Source: an uncultured Litorilinea sp. | Lineage (GTDB): Bacteria > Chloroflexota > Anaerolineae > Caldilineales > Caldilineaceae | Direction: 5' to 3' | Assembly: GCA_946885925.1 (NCBI GenBank) | Contig: CAMPHP010000153.1 | Span: 1-7,042, forward strand | Length of the DNA: 7,042 bases | Shown here: positions 1-6,063 of the stretch, in pieces | Layout of the letters: every line of letters begins with the position of its first letter | Numbering within the stretch: position 1 is the first letter of the stretch | Program-made: the position numbers and the translations under genes | Notes under the pieces: generated by a model | The model's input: the letters and a program-made list of their open reading frames with translations, nothing else | Told to the model about the DNA's origin: nothing | Databases searched by the model: none

Positions 1-654
1 CGCCAACACTGGCTTGCAGAGCGGGAGAAGAATACTCCAGAAGATGCGCGGATAGCTGGCACCATCAATAATGGCGGCTTCATCCAACTCGCGCGGGAGC
101 GACATAATGAATTGGCGGAACAAGAAAATCGCAAATGCCCCACCCCCAAACCAACTTGGAATCCACAGGGGTAAAAGCGTATTGATCCAGCCCAACTTGT
201 AAAACAGCACAAACTGAGGGATCAAGGTTACTTGTGCAGGAAGCATCATCGTCGCCAAAGTAATCAGAAAGATGACCTCGCGCCCACGATAGCGAAAACG
301 AGCAAATGAATAGGCAACAATCGATGCGGATAGCACACTCCCCACTGTGCTCAACACAACCACAATGACGCTATTGACCATCCAGAGCACAAATGGCACT
401 TTCTCCAGAACGCGTGCATAGTTTTGCCATTGTAATTTTGCCGGAAACCAAGTGGGTGGAAAGGTGTAGAGTTCCCACGGTTCCTTGAGCGAACTGGAGA
501 CAGTCCAAAAGAAGGGAAACATAAAGATAAAACCGAGACCGATCATCACCACATAGAGGATGATCGTGCGCTGGATCATCTGCTGGCGTAATGATCCTCG
601 TGTATGGCTGACCGGAACGCCAACGTTTTGCAGGGATTGGCTTTGTGTAGACAT
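1..654 (-). CDS. Carbohydrate ABC transporter permease, MalG/UgpE-like, C-terminus cut by window edge
   Basis: Inner-membrane subunit of a CUT1-type sugar importer; it would pair with the permease encoded just upstream. Translating from the ATG at 654-652 gives 218 open residues running off the left edge, so roughly the last 60 of a usual 270-280 are missing. Hydrophobic segments are visible near residues 30-50, 95-118, 127-148 and 160-181. The binding-protein-dependent permease signature (EAA loop), which contacts the ATPase, is clear at about 189-214: it contains ELDEAAIIDGAS and ends in LLPLCKPVLA. The start is supported by GGAGAG at 669-664 on the minus strand, nine bases before the ATG and lying in the last codons of the upstream permease, so the two are probably translated together. 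The sugar transported cannot be told. Family assignment is firm. Confidence 0.93.
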   Translation of the reverse strand, partial: MSTQSQSLQNVGVPVSHTRGSLRQQMIQRTIILYVVMIGLGFIFMFPFFWTVSSSLKEPWELYTFPPTWFPAKLQWQNYARVLEKVPFVLWMVNSVIVVVLSTVGSVLSASIVAYSFARFRYRGREVIFLITLATMMLPAQVTLIPQFVLFYKLGWINTLLPLWIPSWFGGGAFAIFLFRQFIMSLPRELDEAAIIDGASYPRIFWSILLPLCKPVLA

Positions 655-660
655 GATAAA

Positions 661-1623
661 TCACTCTCCAGCGTAATAAACCCAGCGGCGAGACCATTTC
701 ATTTGGATATAGGTAAAGATCAGTAAGACGATCACAAAAAGCCAGGCTAATGCCGAACCATAGCCCATGCGGAAATATTCAAAGGCTTGGCGATAGATAT
801 GCAGTGCCAGGAACCAGGTAGCATAAGAAGGGCCACCTTTCGTAGCAACAAAGGCCAACGTAAAGACCTTTAATGCGCCAATCACACCGAGGATCAGGTT
901 GAACAGCAGTGTGGGCGAGATCATTGGTACTGTCACCGCTCGGAATCTAGCCCAACTCCCCGCGCCATCAATCTCGGCAGCTTCATATAATTCTTGGGGT
1001 ACTCCTTGTAAACCAGCCAAGAAAATCAACATATGGTTGCCACCGATGCTGGCCCACAGGCTAATGATGATGAGCGCAGACATTGCCCAATCTTTGCTAC
1101 TCAGCCATCCGGGTCCGGGAATCCCGAAGAATCCCAGAGCCGCATTGATCGGTCCGACCGTTGGATGGAACAGCCATGTCCACAGCAGCGCCAACGCCAC
1201 TGCTGGTGTCAGACTGGGTAAAAAGAAAAAGGTGCGAAATAGATTTGTCCCTTTCACCTTCTGATTGAGCAGCATCGCAAGCCCCAAAGAGCAGACGAGA
1301 CCTACAGGGACAACCACGATTGAATAGACCAATGTGCGCCACAGCGACGGCCAAAACTGCTTATCATTCATCAATGCTTGGGTGTAATTCTCCATACCGA
1401 GCCAGCGAGGCGCATTGATGACATCGTATTCTGTGAAACTAAAATAGGCAGATGCCAAAATCGGTCCCAAAATGAAGGCAACTAGGCCAATCACCCAGGG
1501 TATGAGAAAGATGTATCCCCATACCGCCTCATTCACTTGCAGGCGAGACTTGGCCCCAACCAGATGTGCAAACCAACCAACCGAACGGTTTGCACTCGGT
1601 GCTGTTGGTGTGGCAACGGCCAT
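661..1623 (-). CDS. Carbohydrate ABC transporter permease, MalF/UgpA-like
   Basis: Complete 320-residue inner-membrane permease of a CUT1 sugar importer, partner of the MalG-like subunit that begins six bases after its stop. About six membrane segments are visible: roughly residues 36-60, 97-119, 131-152, 181-204, 238-260 and 288-308. The conserved cytoplasmic EAA loop is at about 210-237 (QELYEAAEIDGAGSWARFRA, then VTVPMISPTL). The N-terminal tail of about 33 residues is polar and low-complexity, as is common in this family. The length fits the short MalF type without the large periplasmic insert of E. coli MalF. The start is well fixed: AGGAGG at 1634-1629 on the minus strand, five bases before the ATG. 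It appears to be the first gene of its operon, because the gap before it is about 655 bases. The usual solute-binding protein gene is not directly upstream; it may be downstream beyond the left edge or elsewhere. Substrate unknown. Confidence 0.95.
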   Translation of the reverse strand: MAVATPTAPSANRSVGWFAHLVGAKSRLQVNEAVWGYIFLIPWVIGLVAFILGPILASAYFSFTEYDVINAPRWLGMENYTQALMNDKQFWPSLWRTLVYSIVVVPVGLVCSLGLAMLLNQKVKGTNLFRTFFFLPSLTPAVALALLWTWLFHPTVGPINAALGFFGIPGPGWLSSKDWAMSALIIISLWASIGGNHMLIFLAGLQGVPQELYEAAEIDGAGSWARFRAVTVPMISPTLLFNLILGVIGALKVFTLAFVATKGGPSYATWFLALHIYRQAFEYFRMGYGSALAWLFVIVLLIFTYIQMKWSRRWVYYAGE

Positions 1624-1649
1624 CCTAACCTCCTCATCAAAGTATCTGG

Positions 1650-1679
1650 ATTAACAGGTGTGGTCACTCAAACTATCAA
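1650..1679 (-). promoter_or_regulatory. Candidate sigma70-type promoter for the ABC permease operon
   Basis: On the minus strand, TTGATA (1679-1674, five of six matches to TTGACA) is followed after 18 bases by GTTAAT (1655-1650, four of six matches to TATAAT). Transcription would start near 1643, giving a leader of about 20 bases that still includes the AGGAGG ribosome site of the MalF-like gene. The position directly before the first permease gene makes it credible, but the -10 match is modest. No transcript data are available here. Confidence 0.35.
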
Positions 1680-1691
1680 GGGCGAAGCATA

Positions 1692-1705
1692 GAGGAGCGA
1701 TCCTC
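1692..1705. repeat. Inverted repeat GAGGA-N4-TCCTC upstream of the candidate promoter
   Basis: GAGGA (1692-1696) and TCCTC (1701-1705) form a perfect 5-bp inverted repeat around the bases GCGA. It lies 12 bases upstream of the candidate -35 element of the permease promoter, a position where an activator or repressor of a sugar operon could bind. As plus-strand RNA it would be a GNRA-loop hairpin. The arms are short enough to occur by chance, so an operator role is only a guess. Confidence 0.25.
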
Positions 1706-1743
1706 ATGGGCAAATATCCCGTGAACCCCTTAGCTGGCGCACG

Positions 1744-1830
1744 GTACACACGATATAGCGTACACACGATATAGCGTACACACGATATAGCGTACACACG
1801 ATATAGCGTACACACCATATAGCGTACACA
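1744..1830. repeat. 16-bp tandem direct repeat, 5.4 copies
   Basis: The unit GTACACACGATATAGC occurs head to tail at 1744-1759, 1760-1775, 1776-1791 and 1792-1807, all identical. A fifth copy at 1808-1823 has one change (ACACC for ACACG), and a final partial copy GTACACA is at 1824-1830. The array begins about 120 bases upstream of the start of the MalF-like gene and about 65 bases upstream of its candidate -35 element. The unit contains GATATAG, which reads CTATATC on the minus strand. There are no spacers, so it is not a CRISPR array. Because 16 is not a multiple of three and the unit has no minus-strand stop codon in any phase, all three minus frames stay open across it, producing meaningless Cys/Tyr/Val-rich reading frames. 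Possible roles are clustered protein-binding sites or a slippage-prone minisatellite. Confidence 0.97.
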
Positions 1831-1928
1831 GGGCATGCCGAGCACGAAATATGCCGGACACAAAGCAAATATTCATCTGACAAGCCACATGGCAAACCAA
1901 AGTAGAATGATAAGCGTGTAGTGAACAA

Positions 1929-1960
1929 CGGTTCGACTGCTGGTTAGGCAAGTTGAACCG
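1929..1960 (+). repeat. Inverted repeat / 10-bp-stem hairpin
   Basis: CGGTTCGACT (1929-1938) pairs with AGTTGAACCG (1951-1960) around a 12-base loop. As plus-strand RNA all ten positions pair, one as G-U; as minus-strand RNA the same position becomes an A-C mismatch, so the plus strand folds better. No T-run follows, so it is not a typical terminator. Its right arm is shared with the hairpin at 1952-1987. Confidence 0.55.
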
Positions 1961-1987
1961 CGATCTCTGTTCATTATTCAGTTCAAC
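1952..1987 (+). repeat. Second inverted repeat sharing an arm with the preceding hairpin
   Basis: GTTGAAC (1952-1958) is perfectly complementary to GTTCAAC (1981-1987), with 22 bases between. GTTGAAC is also most of the right arm of the hairpin at 1929-1960, so the two structures exclude each other. On the plus strand the 1981-1987 arm directly abuts AGGA (1988-1991), a possible ribosome site for the small unrecognised reading frame starting at 1998. It could also be a set of repeated half-sites for a DNA-binding protein. Confidence 0.4.
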
Positions 1988-2278
1988 AGGAACAGAAATG
2001 CTGCTACGCTATAGAACAGGGAGAGGGATGCAAGAGAACAATGCAATAGGACATAACAGCACTACGCACATGTTGTTACGAGCCACGTATTGTCAATTGG
2101 GAGCTTCGTCATGCGACGAGGCAACAATATCACAGTGTGGCCTTGTTGACAAGCATCATTCTTTTCTGAGGAGAGAGCTTGCATTCGAAGAATATTTTGC
2201 CTACAAAGGAAAAATCGGGCTAGTATAAACGTGGGGAAAGATTCGCGCGATTGCGCCATTCATGATATAGCTTGTCAT

Positions 2279-3520
2279 TCAATGTGCCTGACGTTTACGC
2301 ATGACCTCACTCAGCACGCCCCGTATCTGCGCTACCACCTTTTCCCATGTATAGTGTGCACGCACCTTTGCCAAGCCTGCTTGTCCCATACGCGCCGCCG
2401 CGTCAGGTTGGGTCAGCAATGTGCAGATGGCCGCGGCAAGACTCTCCGCATGAGGATAGGCATAGTGCAGCCCATCTACGCCATCGTCAATGATGCTTGC
2501 CACCGCGCCCACGCCTGCCCCAATCACCGGCTTGCCACAGGCCCATGCCTCTACCAGCGCGATGCCAAACGATTCCTCCGCCGAAGGGAGCACGACAAGG
2601 TCACTTGCCGCCAAGATCGCAGCCTTTTCTGCTTCGGCAAAATCAGTAACCGTCGTAACCCGGCTGCGCCACGCATCGGGCAGCGCGGCAATTTCGGCAT
2701 CCAGCTTGGGGGAATACTCACCGCGCCCTCCTGCCAGCAGCAACCGCGCGGTGGGAACTCTCTCCCATACCTGGGGCATCGCTTGCATCAACAAGTCAAA
2801 ACGCTTGCGCTCTACCTGTTTCGCCAGCACTGCCACCACAGGATCATCGCCTAAGCCGAGTTGCTGGCGCATTATACTGCCACTGGCATGTTCAAATGCA
2901 GCAAGCTCCACGCCAGCACCGATAATCGCCACCTTGTCGGGATCGGCCCCGTGTGCCACAACCGCATCGCGCTCGACAATGGTATGCGCGACATAGGCGT
3001 CGGCCTGACGAATGGCGCGGTAGATCATGGGGCGGTCATAGCCCCAGCGGTCATGCAGATGGAGCGCACCCAGGTAGACCAGGGGAATCCCCGCGCGCCG
3101 TGCGCCTGCCTGGGCATCGTACATGTGACGTAAGGGGAACGCCTGGGCAAAGACCACGTCCGCGCCGCTTGCAGCAATCCGCCGCGCCAGCCCTGGCACA
3201 ACGGGCCCCTGTTCGAGCGTACGCCAGTAGTCATTGCTGGGCAGGCGCAGCCGGTAGGTCAACGCTGCCATCGCCTTACGCAGCCAGCGACCCTGGTAGA
3301 GTACGGGCAAGCGATGGATGGTGACACCCTGCTGCTGCTCCACCCCAGCGGGCAAGGCACGCCCACCACGCCAGAAGTAGGTAAGGTCGTCTGCCACGGT
3401 AGTCAGGACTGTCACCTCATCACCATAGTGGCTGACCAATCGTTCCGCCAACTGTTGCGCCAACAATTGGCTGCCCCCTTTGGATGGAGGATAGGCGTGG
3501 ACAACTTGCAATACTTTCAT
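2279..3520 (-). CDS. Glycosyltransferase family 4 (GT-B fold), complete
   Basis: A 413-residue cytoplasmic or membrane-associated retaining glycosyltransferase that would transfer a sugar from a nucleotide donor to a lipid-linked or nascent glycan. The N-terminal acceptor domain (about 1-200) begins with the Rossmann strand MKVLQVVHAYPPSKGGSQ, with the glycine-rich acceptor loop at G15-G16. The C-terminal donor domain (about 225-400) shows VLAKQVERKRFDLLMQAM (231-248), whose basic residues sit where donor phosphates are bound, then LLLAGGRGEYSP (260-271). The EX7E motif is intact: E316 and E324 in EESFGIALVEAWACGKPVI. Length is typical. The ATG overlaps the stop of the preceding YfhO-like gene by four bases (ATGA, 3517-3520), and GAGGAA at 3534-3529 lies eight bases before it, so the start is secure and translation probably coupled. 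It is the last gene of the block. The sugar and acceptor are not identifiable. Confidence 0.94.
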   Translation of the reverse strand: MKVLQVVHAYPPSKGGSQLLAQQLAERLVSHYGDEVTVLTTVADDLTYFWRGGRALPAGVEQQQGVTIHRLPVLYQGRWLRKAMAALTYRLRLPSNDYWRTLEQGPVVPGLARRIAASGADVVFAQAFPLRHMYDAQAGARRAGIPLVYLGALHLHDRWGYDRPMIYRAIRQADAYVAHTIVERDAVVAHGADPDKVAIIGAGVELAAFEHASGSIMRQQLGLGDDPVVAVLAKQVERKRFDLLMQAMPQVWERVPTARLLLAGGRGEYSPKLDAEIAALPDAWRSRVTTVTDFAEAEKAAILAASDLVVLPSAEESFGIALVEAWACGKPVIGAGVGAVASIIDDGVDGLHYAYPHAESLAAAICTLLTQPDAAARMGQAGLAKVRAHYTWEKVVAQIRGVLSEVMRKRQAH

Positions 3521-6063
3521 GGCAAAAGTTCCTCGCGCTCAAACTCACGAGGAGGCAACCGCCGCGCCCACAGCGCACCAACCACAAGCACAACCAACGC
3601 AGCACCACTGATCCCCACACCCCAGCGCAGCGATGCCGGAGCATAGGTAAAGGTTACAGAATGTGTGCCCGCGGGAACCATCACGGCACGAAAGGCATGA
3701 TTAGCAATATAGAGGGGCGTGGGCCGCCCGCCAACCGAGGCGCGCCAACCTGGCAAGTAGGTATCCGTCAGGACAAGCAGACCTGGCGCATCGGTAACAA
3801 CATTCAAAGTAACATGGTTAGTATCGTGCTCAACAAGCTTTACCTGTGGGGGAATCGTAGGGGGTGATGCGGGGGGTGTCCAGTCCAAAGGCGTTTGCTC
3901 TAAGATGACACTTTGCCGTGGATCAAAAGTTAAGTCCAGGGTACGCGCCAGTGATGCCTCAGCGTTTTCTACTACCTGGGCATCATAAACGACATAGGCA
4001 CGAGGCAAGACCGTACGGCTGCGATAGACCGTCACGCCGCTGGGGTCGTCAAAGACTGGCTCCCAGCGTGGATCAGAGGGAGGTGTACGGCTGAGACCAT
4101 AGGTAGCATTGAGCAAGTCCAGGCGCGGGTCATCCAAATGGCGAAAGTAGTTGTGATAATGAGCCGGGGCATAGCCATCCAGCCCACTTAAGAGATCGTT
4201 ATAGCGTTTGACTGCCAGCGGATCATAGCCGCGCACATCTTCTAGTCCGGTGAGCATCGCCATATTCGGGTTGAGAATCAACTGCGTGCCGACCACGCGA
4301 AAGAGATCGGGCTGTTGCTGAAGATATTGGACTGCCGGTGGCACTGGCTCCAACCAGACAGCAGAGGCGCTTGCGTTCAAGCCAGCACCTGTCCAAAAGA
4401 GATCTAGCCAGGCGATGCTGATGAGCGCGGCGAGGAGCAAAGAGAGCGATAGCTGCCCCTTACGCTCTAGCCAAAGTAGCAGCGCAACAACGATTGACAC
4501 CAGCAAGGGCAAGTACATGACAGGGTTACTCGGGCGCAACATGGCAAGTTTGGCCTGATGGCGCGCCTCCACCAATGCATAAAGCGCTTCTAGGGGCTGA
4601 TCAAGCGAGGGCGTTCCCACGTTGGCTTCCATAAAGGCGCGGCCAGAGGTAATCAACTGCTCGGCGTAGAGTGTGAAACCGCTATAGGCCGCGCCCACCA
4701 GCAATAGATTGGCTCCAGCAGCAAGTACAAGGAGGATGAACAAAGGGCGGCGCAAGTTGGTGTCGGCACGCAGGAAATCCAACCCCCAACCAGCAAGGAT
4801 CGCCACGGCAAAGACATAGACTATACGCAGCCTGCCCGGAGCTACCAAGTTGAAGGGCGGGAGATCATTCAACCCATTGAGCAGCGGCAGTCCCACAGCC
4901 AGTGCCAATGCACCTGCGCCTACCCCACCCCACAGCCAAACCCAGTCGCGTTCTCTCTCCTTTTGCCCGCGCCAACCAGCCCACAGCGCCAGGAATGCCA
5001 GCAGCAGCGGCAGCACACCCGCATAGGCGTTATTCTCGATGCTGTTGCCCGAAGGATACCAATAGCTATCATCGGCTTCGCGTCCCAAGAAACGGGGTAA
5101 TAGGGTGGTGACAAGTGTCGGCCATTCTTGCCAATCGAGGAAAATGCGACGCAGCCATTGCGCCAAATCAGGCGTGGTCGTCGCTACACGCTGGTCAAAG
5201 ACAACACTGTAGCGCAGGGCATCCACAAAGGGCAGCACCTCGACAGCAGCCAACGCCAACCCCAAAACCGCGACCAGTACCCACCACCCTGCATGGTGGC
5301 GCAACGCGGGCAGAATGCCTCCCTCCTGCCAAGCAGCGCGGCAGAGTAGATAAATTCCCCACACCATGCCCATTTGGAAGGCGATTTCGGGTTGAGCACT
5401 CAAGATCATCAACGCCAGCAAACTCGCTGCAACGAGCGCCCATCCTAAATGGCGTCTGCTCATCATCTTTTCGCCTGCCCACAACAGCGCGGGCAGCCAG
5501 ACCATGACATGGCTTGGTGTCGCTCCCAACCAACTAACCAATGGCCCGCTAAAGGCAAAGACCAACATCGCCAGCCAAGCTGCAAGCAGCGAAAGGCCAA
5601 TGGTGCGCGCATAGGCATAGGTAAAAATACCCGCTACCCACAAGCGCAGGAGCGCGCCAACCACATACGAAGTCGTGAGCGGAAAGAGCATCCCCACGAG
5701 ATTAAAGGGATCAAGAAGTCCAACTTGTCCATTGGCAAGTAGGGGTTGGCCCCCATTGACTGCTCCGCTCCACAAGGGCAGTTTACCATTTGCCAACGCT
5801 TGCCAGGTGGCACTTTTCCACGCATGGTATTGGTAGAGCTGGTCACCTAAGATGGGATTCGCACCAGCAATCGCGCCGGGTGGAGCTAGCGGTTGCCAGA
5901 GCGGGTCTAGCAAATAGGGCAAGTGTGCGGGCAGCAACATATAGCCAGGACGCAGCGCCGGGGCAAGCAAGATCAAGCTGGTGAGCAAGAGCAGCGACAG
6001 CGTACTGCCTGCCGCGCGCCAATCCACGCCACTGCTCCTATAAGGGTGCATGGGTTCGTTCAT
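3517..6063 (-). CDS. YfhO-like multi-membrane protein, probable GT-C glycosyltransferase
   Basis: An 848-residue integral membrane protein with about 13-14 hydrophobic segments (roughly 21-39, 133-152, 157-176, 186-196, 207-222, 228-243, 260-280, 345-363, 374-394, 411-428, 438-458, 514-531, 538-556 and 811-833). YfhO hallmarks are present. After the first segment come GDQLYQYH (73-80) and GKLPLWSG with GGQPLLANGQ (93-113); D74 is a candidate catalytic acid of the GT-C type. A long extracytoplasmic part at about 560-805 holds NPNMAMLTGLEDVRGYDPL (598-616) and the C-terminal YLPGWRASVGGR ... VMVPAGTHSVTFTYAP (769-809). YfhO proteins are linked in Gram-positive bacteria to glycosylation of surface polymers from undecaprenyl-phosphate sugars; the acceptor here is unknown. 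The start has no strong ribosome site, but its ATG overlaps the stop of the upstream glycosyltransferase (ATGA, 6060-6063), and an overlap of the same kind joins it to the next gene, so coupling is likely. Family confident, activity inferred. Confidence 0.88.
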   Translation of the reverse strand: MNEPMHPYRSSGVDWRAAGSTLSLLLLTSLILLAPALRPGYMLLPAHLPYLLDPLWQPLAPPGAIAGANPILGDQLYQYHAWKSATWQALANGKLPLWSGAVNGGQPLLANGQVGLLDPFNLVGMLFPLTTSYVVGALLRLWVAGIFTYAYARTIGLSLLAAWLAMLVFAFSGPLVSWLGATPSHVMVWLPALLWAGEKMMSRRHLGWALVAASLLALMILSAQPEIAFQMGMVWGIYLLCRAAWQEGGILPALRHHAGWWVLVAVLGLALAAVEVLPFVDALRYSVVFDQRVATTTPDLAQWLRRIFLDWQEWPTLVTTLLPRFLGREADDSYWYPSGNSIENNAYAGVLPLLLAFLALWAGWRGQKERERDWVWLWGGVGAGALALAVGLPLLNGLNDLPPFNLVAPGRLRIVYVFAVAILAGWGLDFLRADTNLRRPLFILLVLAAGANLLLVGAAYSGFTLYAEQLITSGRAFMEANVGTPSLDQPLEALYALVEARHQAKLAMLRPSNPVMYLPLLVSIVVALLLWLERKGQLSLSLLLAALISIAWLDLFWTGAGLNASASAVWLEPVPPAVQYLQQQPDLFRVVGTQLILNPNMAMLTGLEDVRGYDPLAVKRYNDLLSGLDGYAPAHYHNYFRHLDDPRLDLLNATYGLSRTPPSDPRWEPVFDDPSGVTVYRSRTVLPRAYVVYDAQVVENAEASLARTLDLTFDPRQSVILEQTPLDWTPPASPPTIPPQVKLVEHDTNHVTLNVVTDAPGLLVLTDTYLPGWRASVGGRPTPLYIANHAFRAVMVPAGTHSVTFTYAPASLRWGVGISGAALVVLVVGALWARRLPPREFEREELLP

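Larger units (their letters stand above)
1624..2278. other. Long intergenic region without a recognised gene
   Basis: This 655-base stretch separates the glycosyltransferase block from the permease operon. Both flanking units read leftward, so it is the 3' flank of one and the promoter region of the other. It is AT-richer than its neighbours, especially 1840-2250. It contains the 16-bp tandem repeat, a candidate promoter, and several inverted repeats described separately. Two smaller ones are an 8-bp-stem hairpin at 2103-2110/2115-2122 (loop ATGC, one G-U pair on the plus strand) and the palindrome CTTGT-TG-ACAAG at 2142-2153. Neither has a T-run that would make it an intrinsic terminator. 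The only small reading frame with a plausible ribosome site is on the plus strand at 1998-2228 (76 residues, AGGA six bases before the ATG). It resembles nothing I recognise and is not called as a gene. No convincing terminator for the glycosyltransferase block was seen. Confidence 0.7.

Noticed and set aside
371..697. Minus-strand 108-codon frame crossing the permease junction
   Set aside because: It is a different frame over the end of the MalF-like gene and the start of the MalG-like gene, whose correct frame runs 654 to 1 with a clear EAA loop.
1744..1830. CRISPR array
   Set aside because: The units are 16 bp and contiguous, with no unique spacers and no cas genes.
1926..1933. LacI-family operator (CAACGGTT, one mismatch to AANCGNTT)
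   Set aside because: A single imperfect 8-base match about 300 bases from the permease start is expected by chance, and no regulator gene is visible.
1651..1951. Three overlapping minus-strand frames of about 70 codons rich in Cys, Tyr and Val
   Set aside because: They come from the 16-bp repeat, which has no stop codon in any minus phase; the same peptide pattern appears in all three frames and has no gene-like flanks.
1929..1960. tRNA remnant, suggested by GGTTCGA and TGGTTAGG
   Set aside because: The order of the elements is wrong for a tRNA, and no acceptor stem or anticodon arm can be built around them.
1998..2228. Plus-strand 76-codon gene
   Set aside because: It has a plausible AGGA site but no recognisable similarity, a weak promoter and composition like the surrounding gap; kept only as part of a finding.
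2245..2256. GCGC-GATT-GCGC hairpin as terminator of the glycosyltransferase block
   Set aside because: The stem is only four pairs and is not followed by a T-run on the minus strand; the TTTTT near 2213-2217 has no stem before it.
2231..2996. Plus-strand frames of 207 and 168 codons opposite the complete GT4 gene
   Set aside because: They are antisense shadows of a well-supported gene and lack domain-like sequence.
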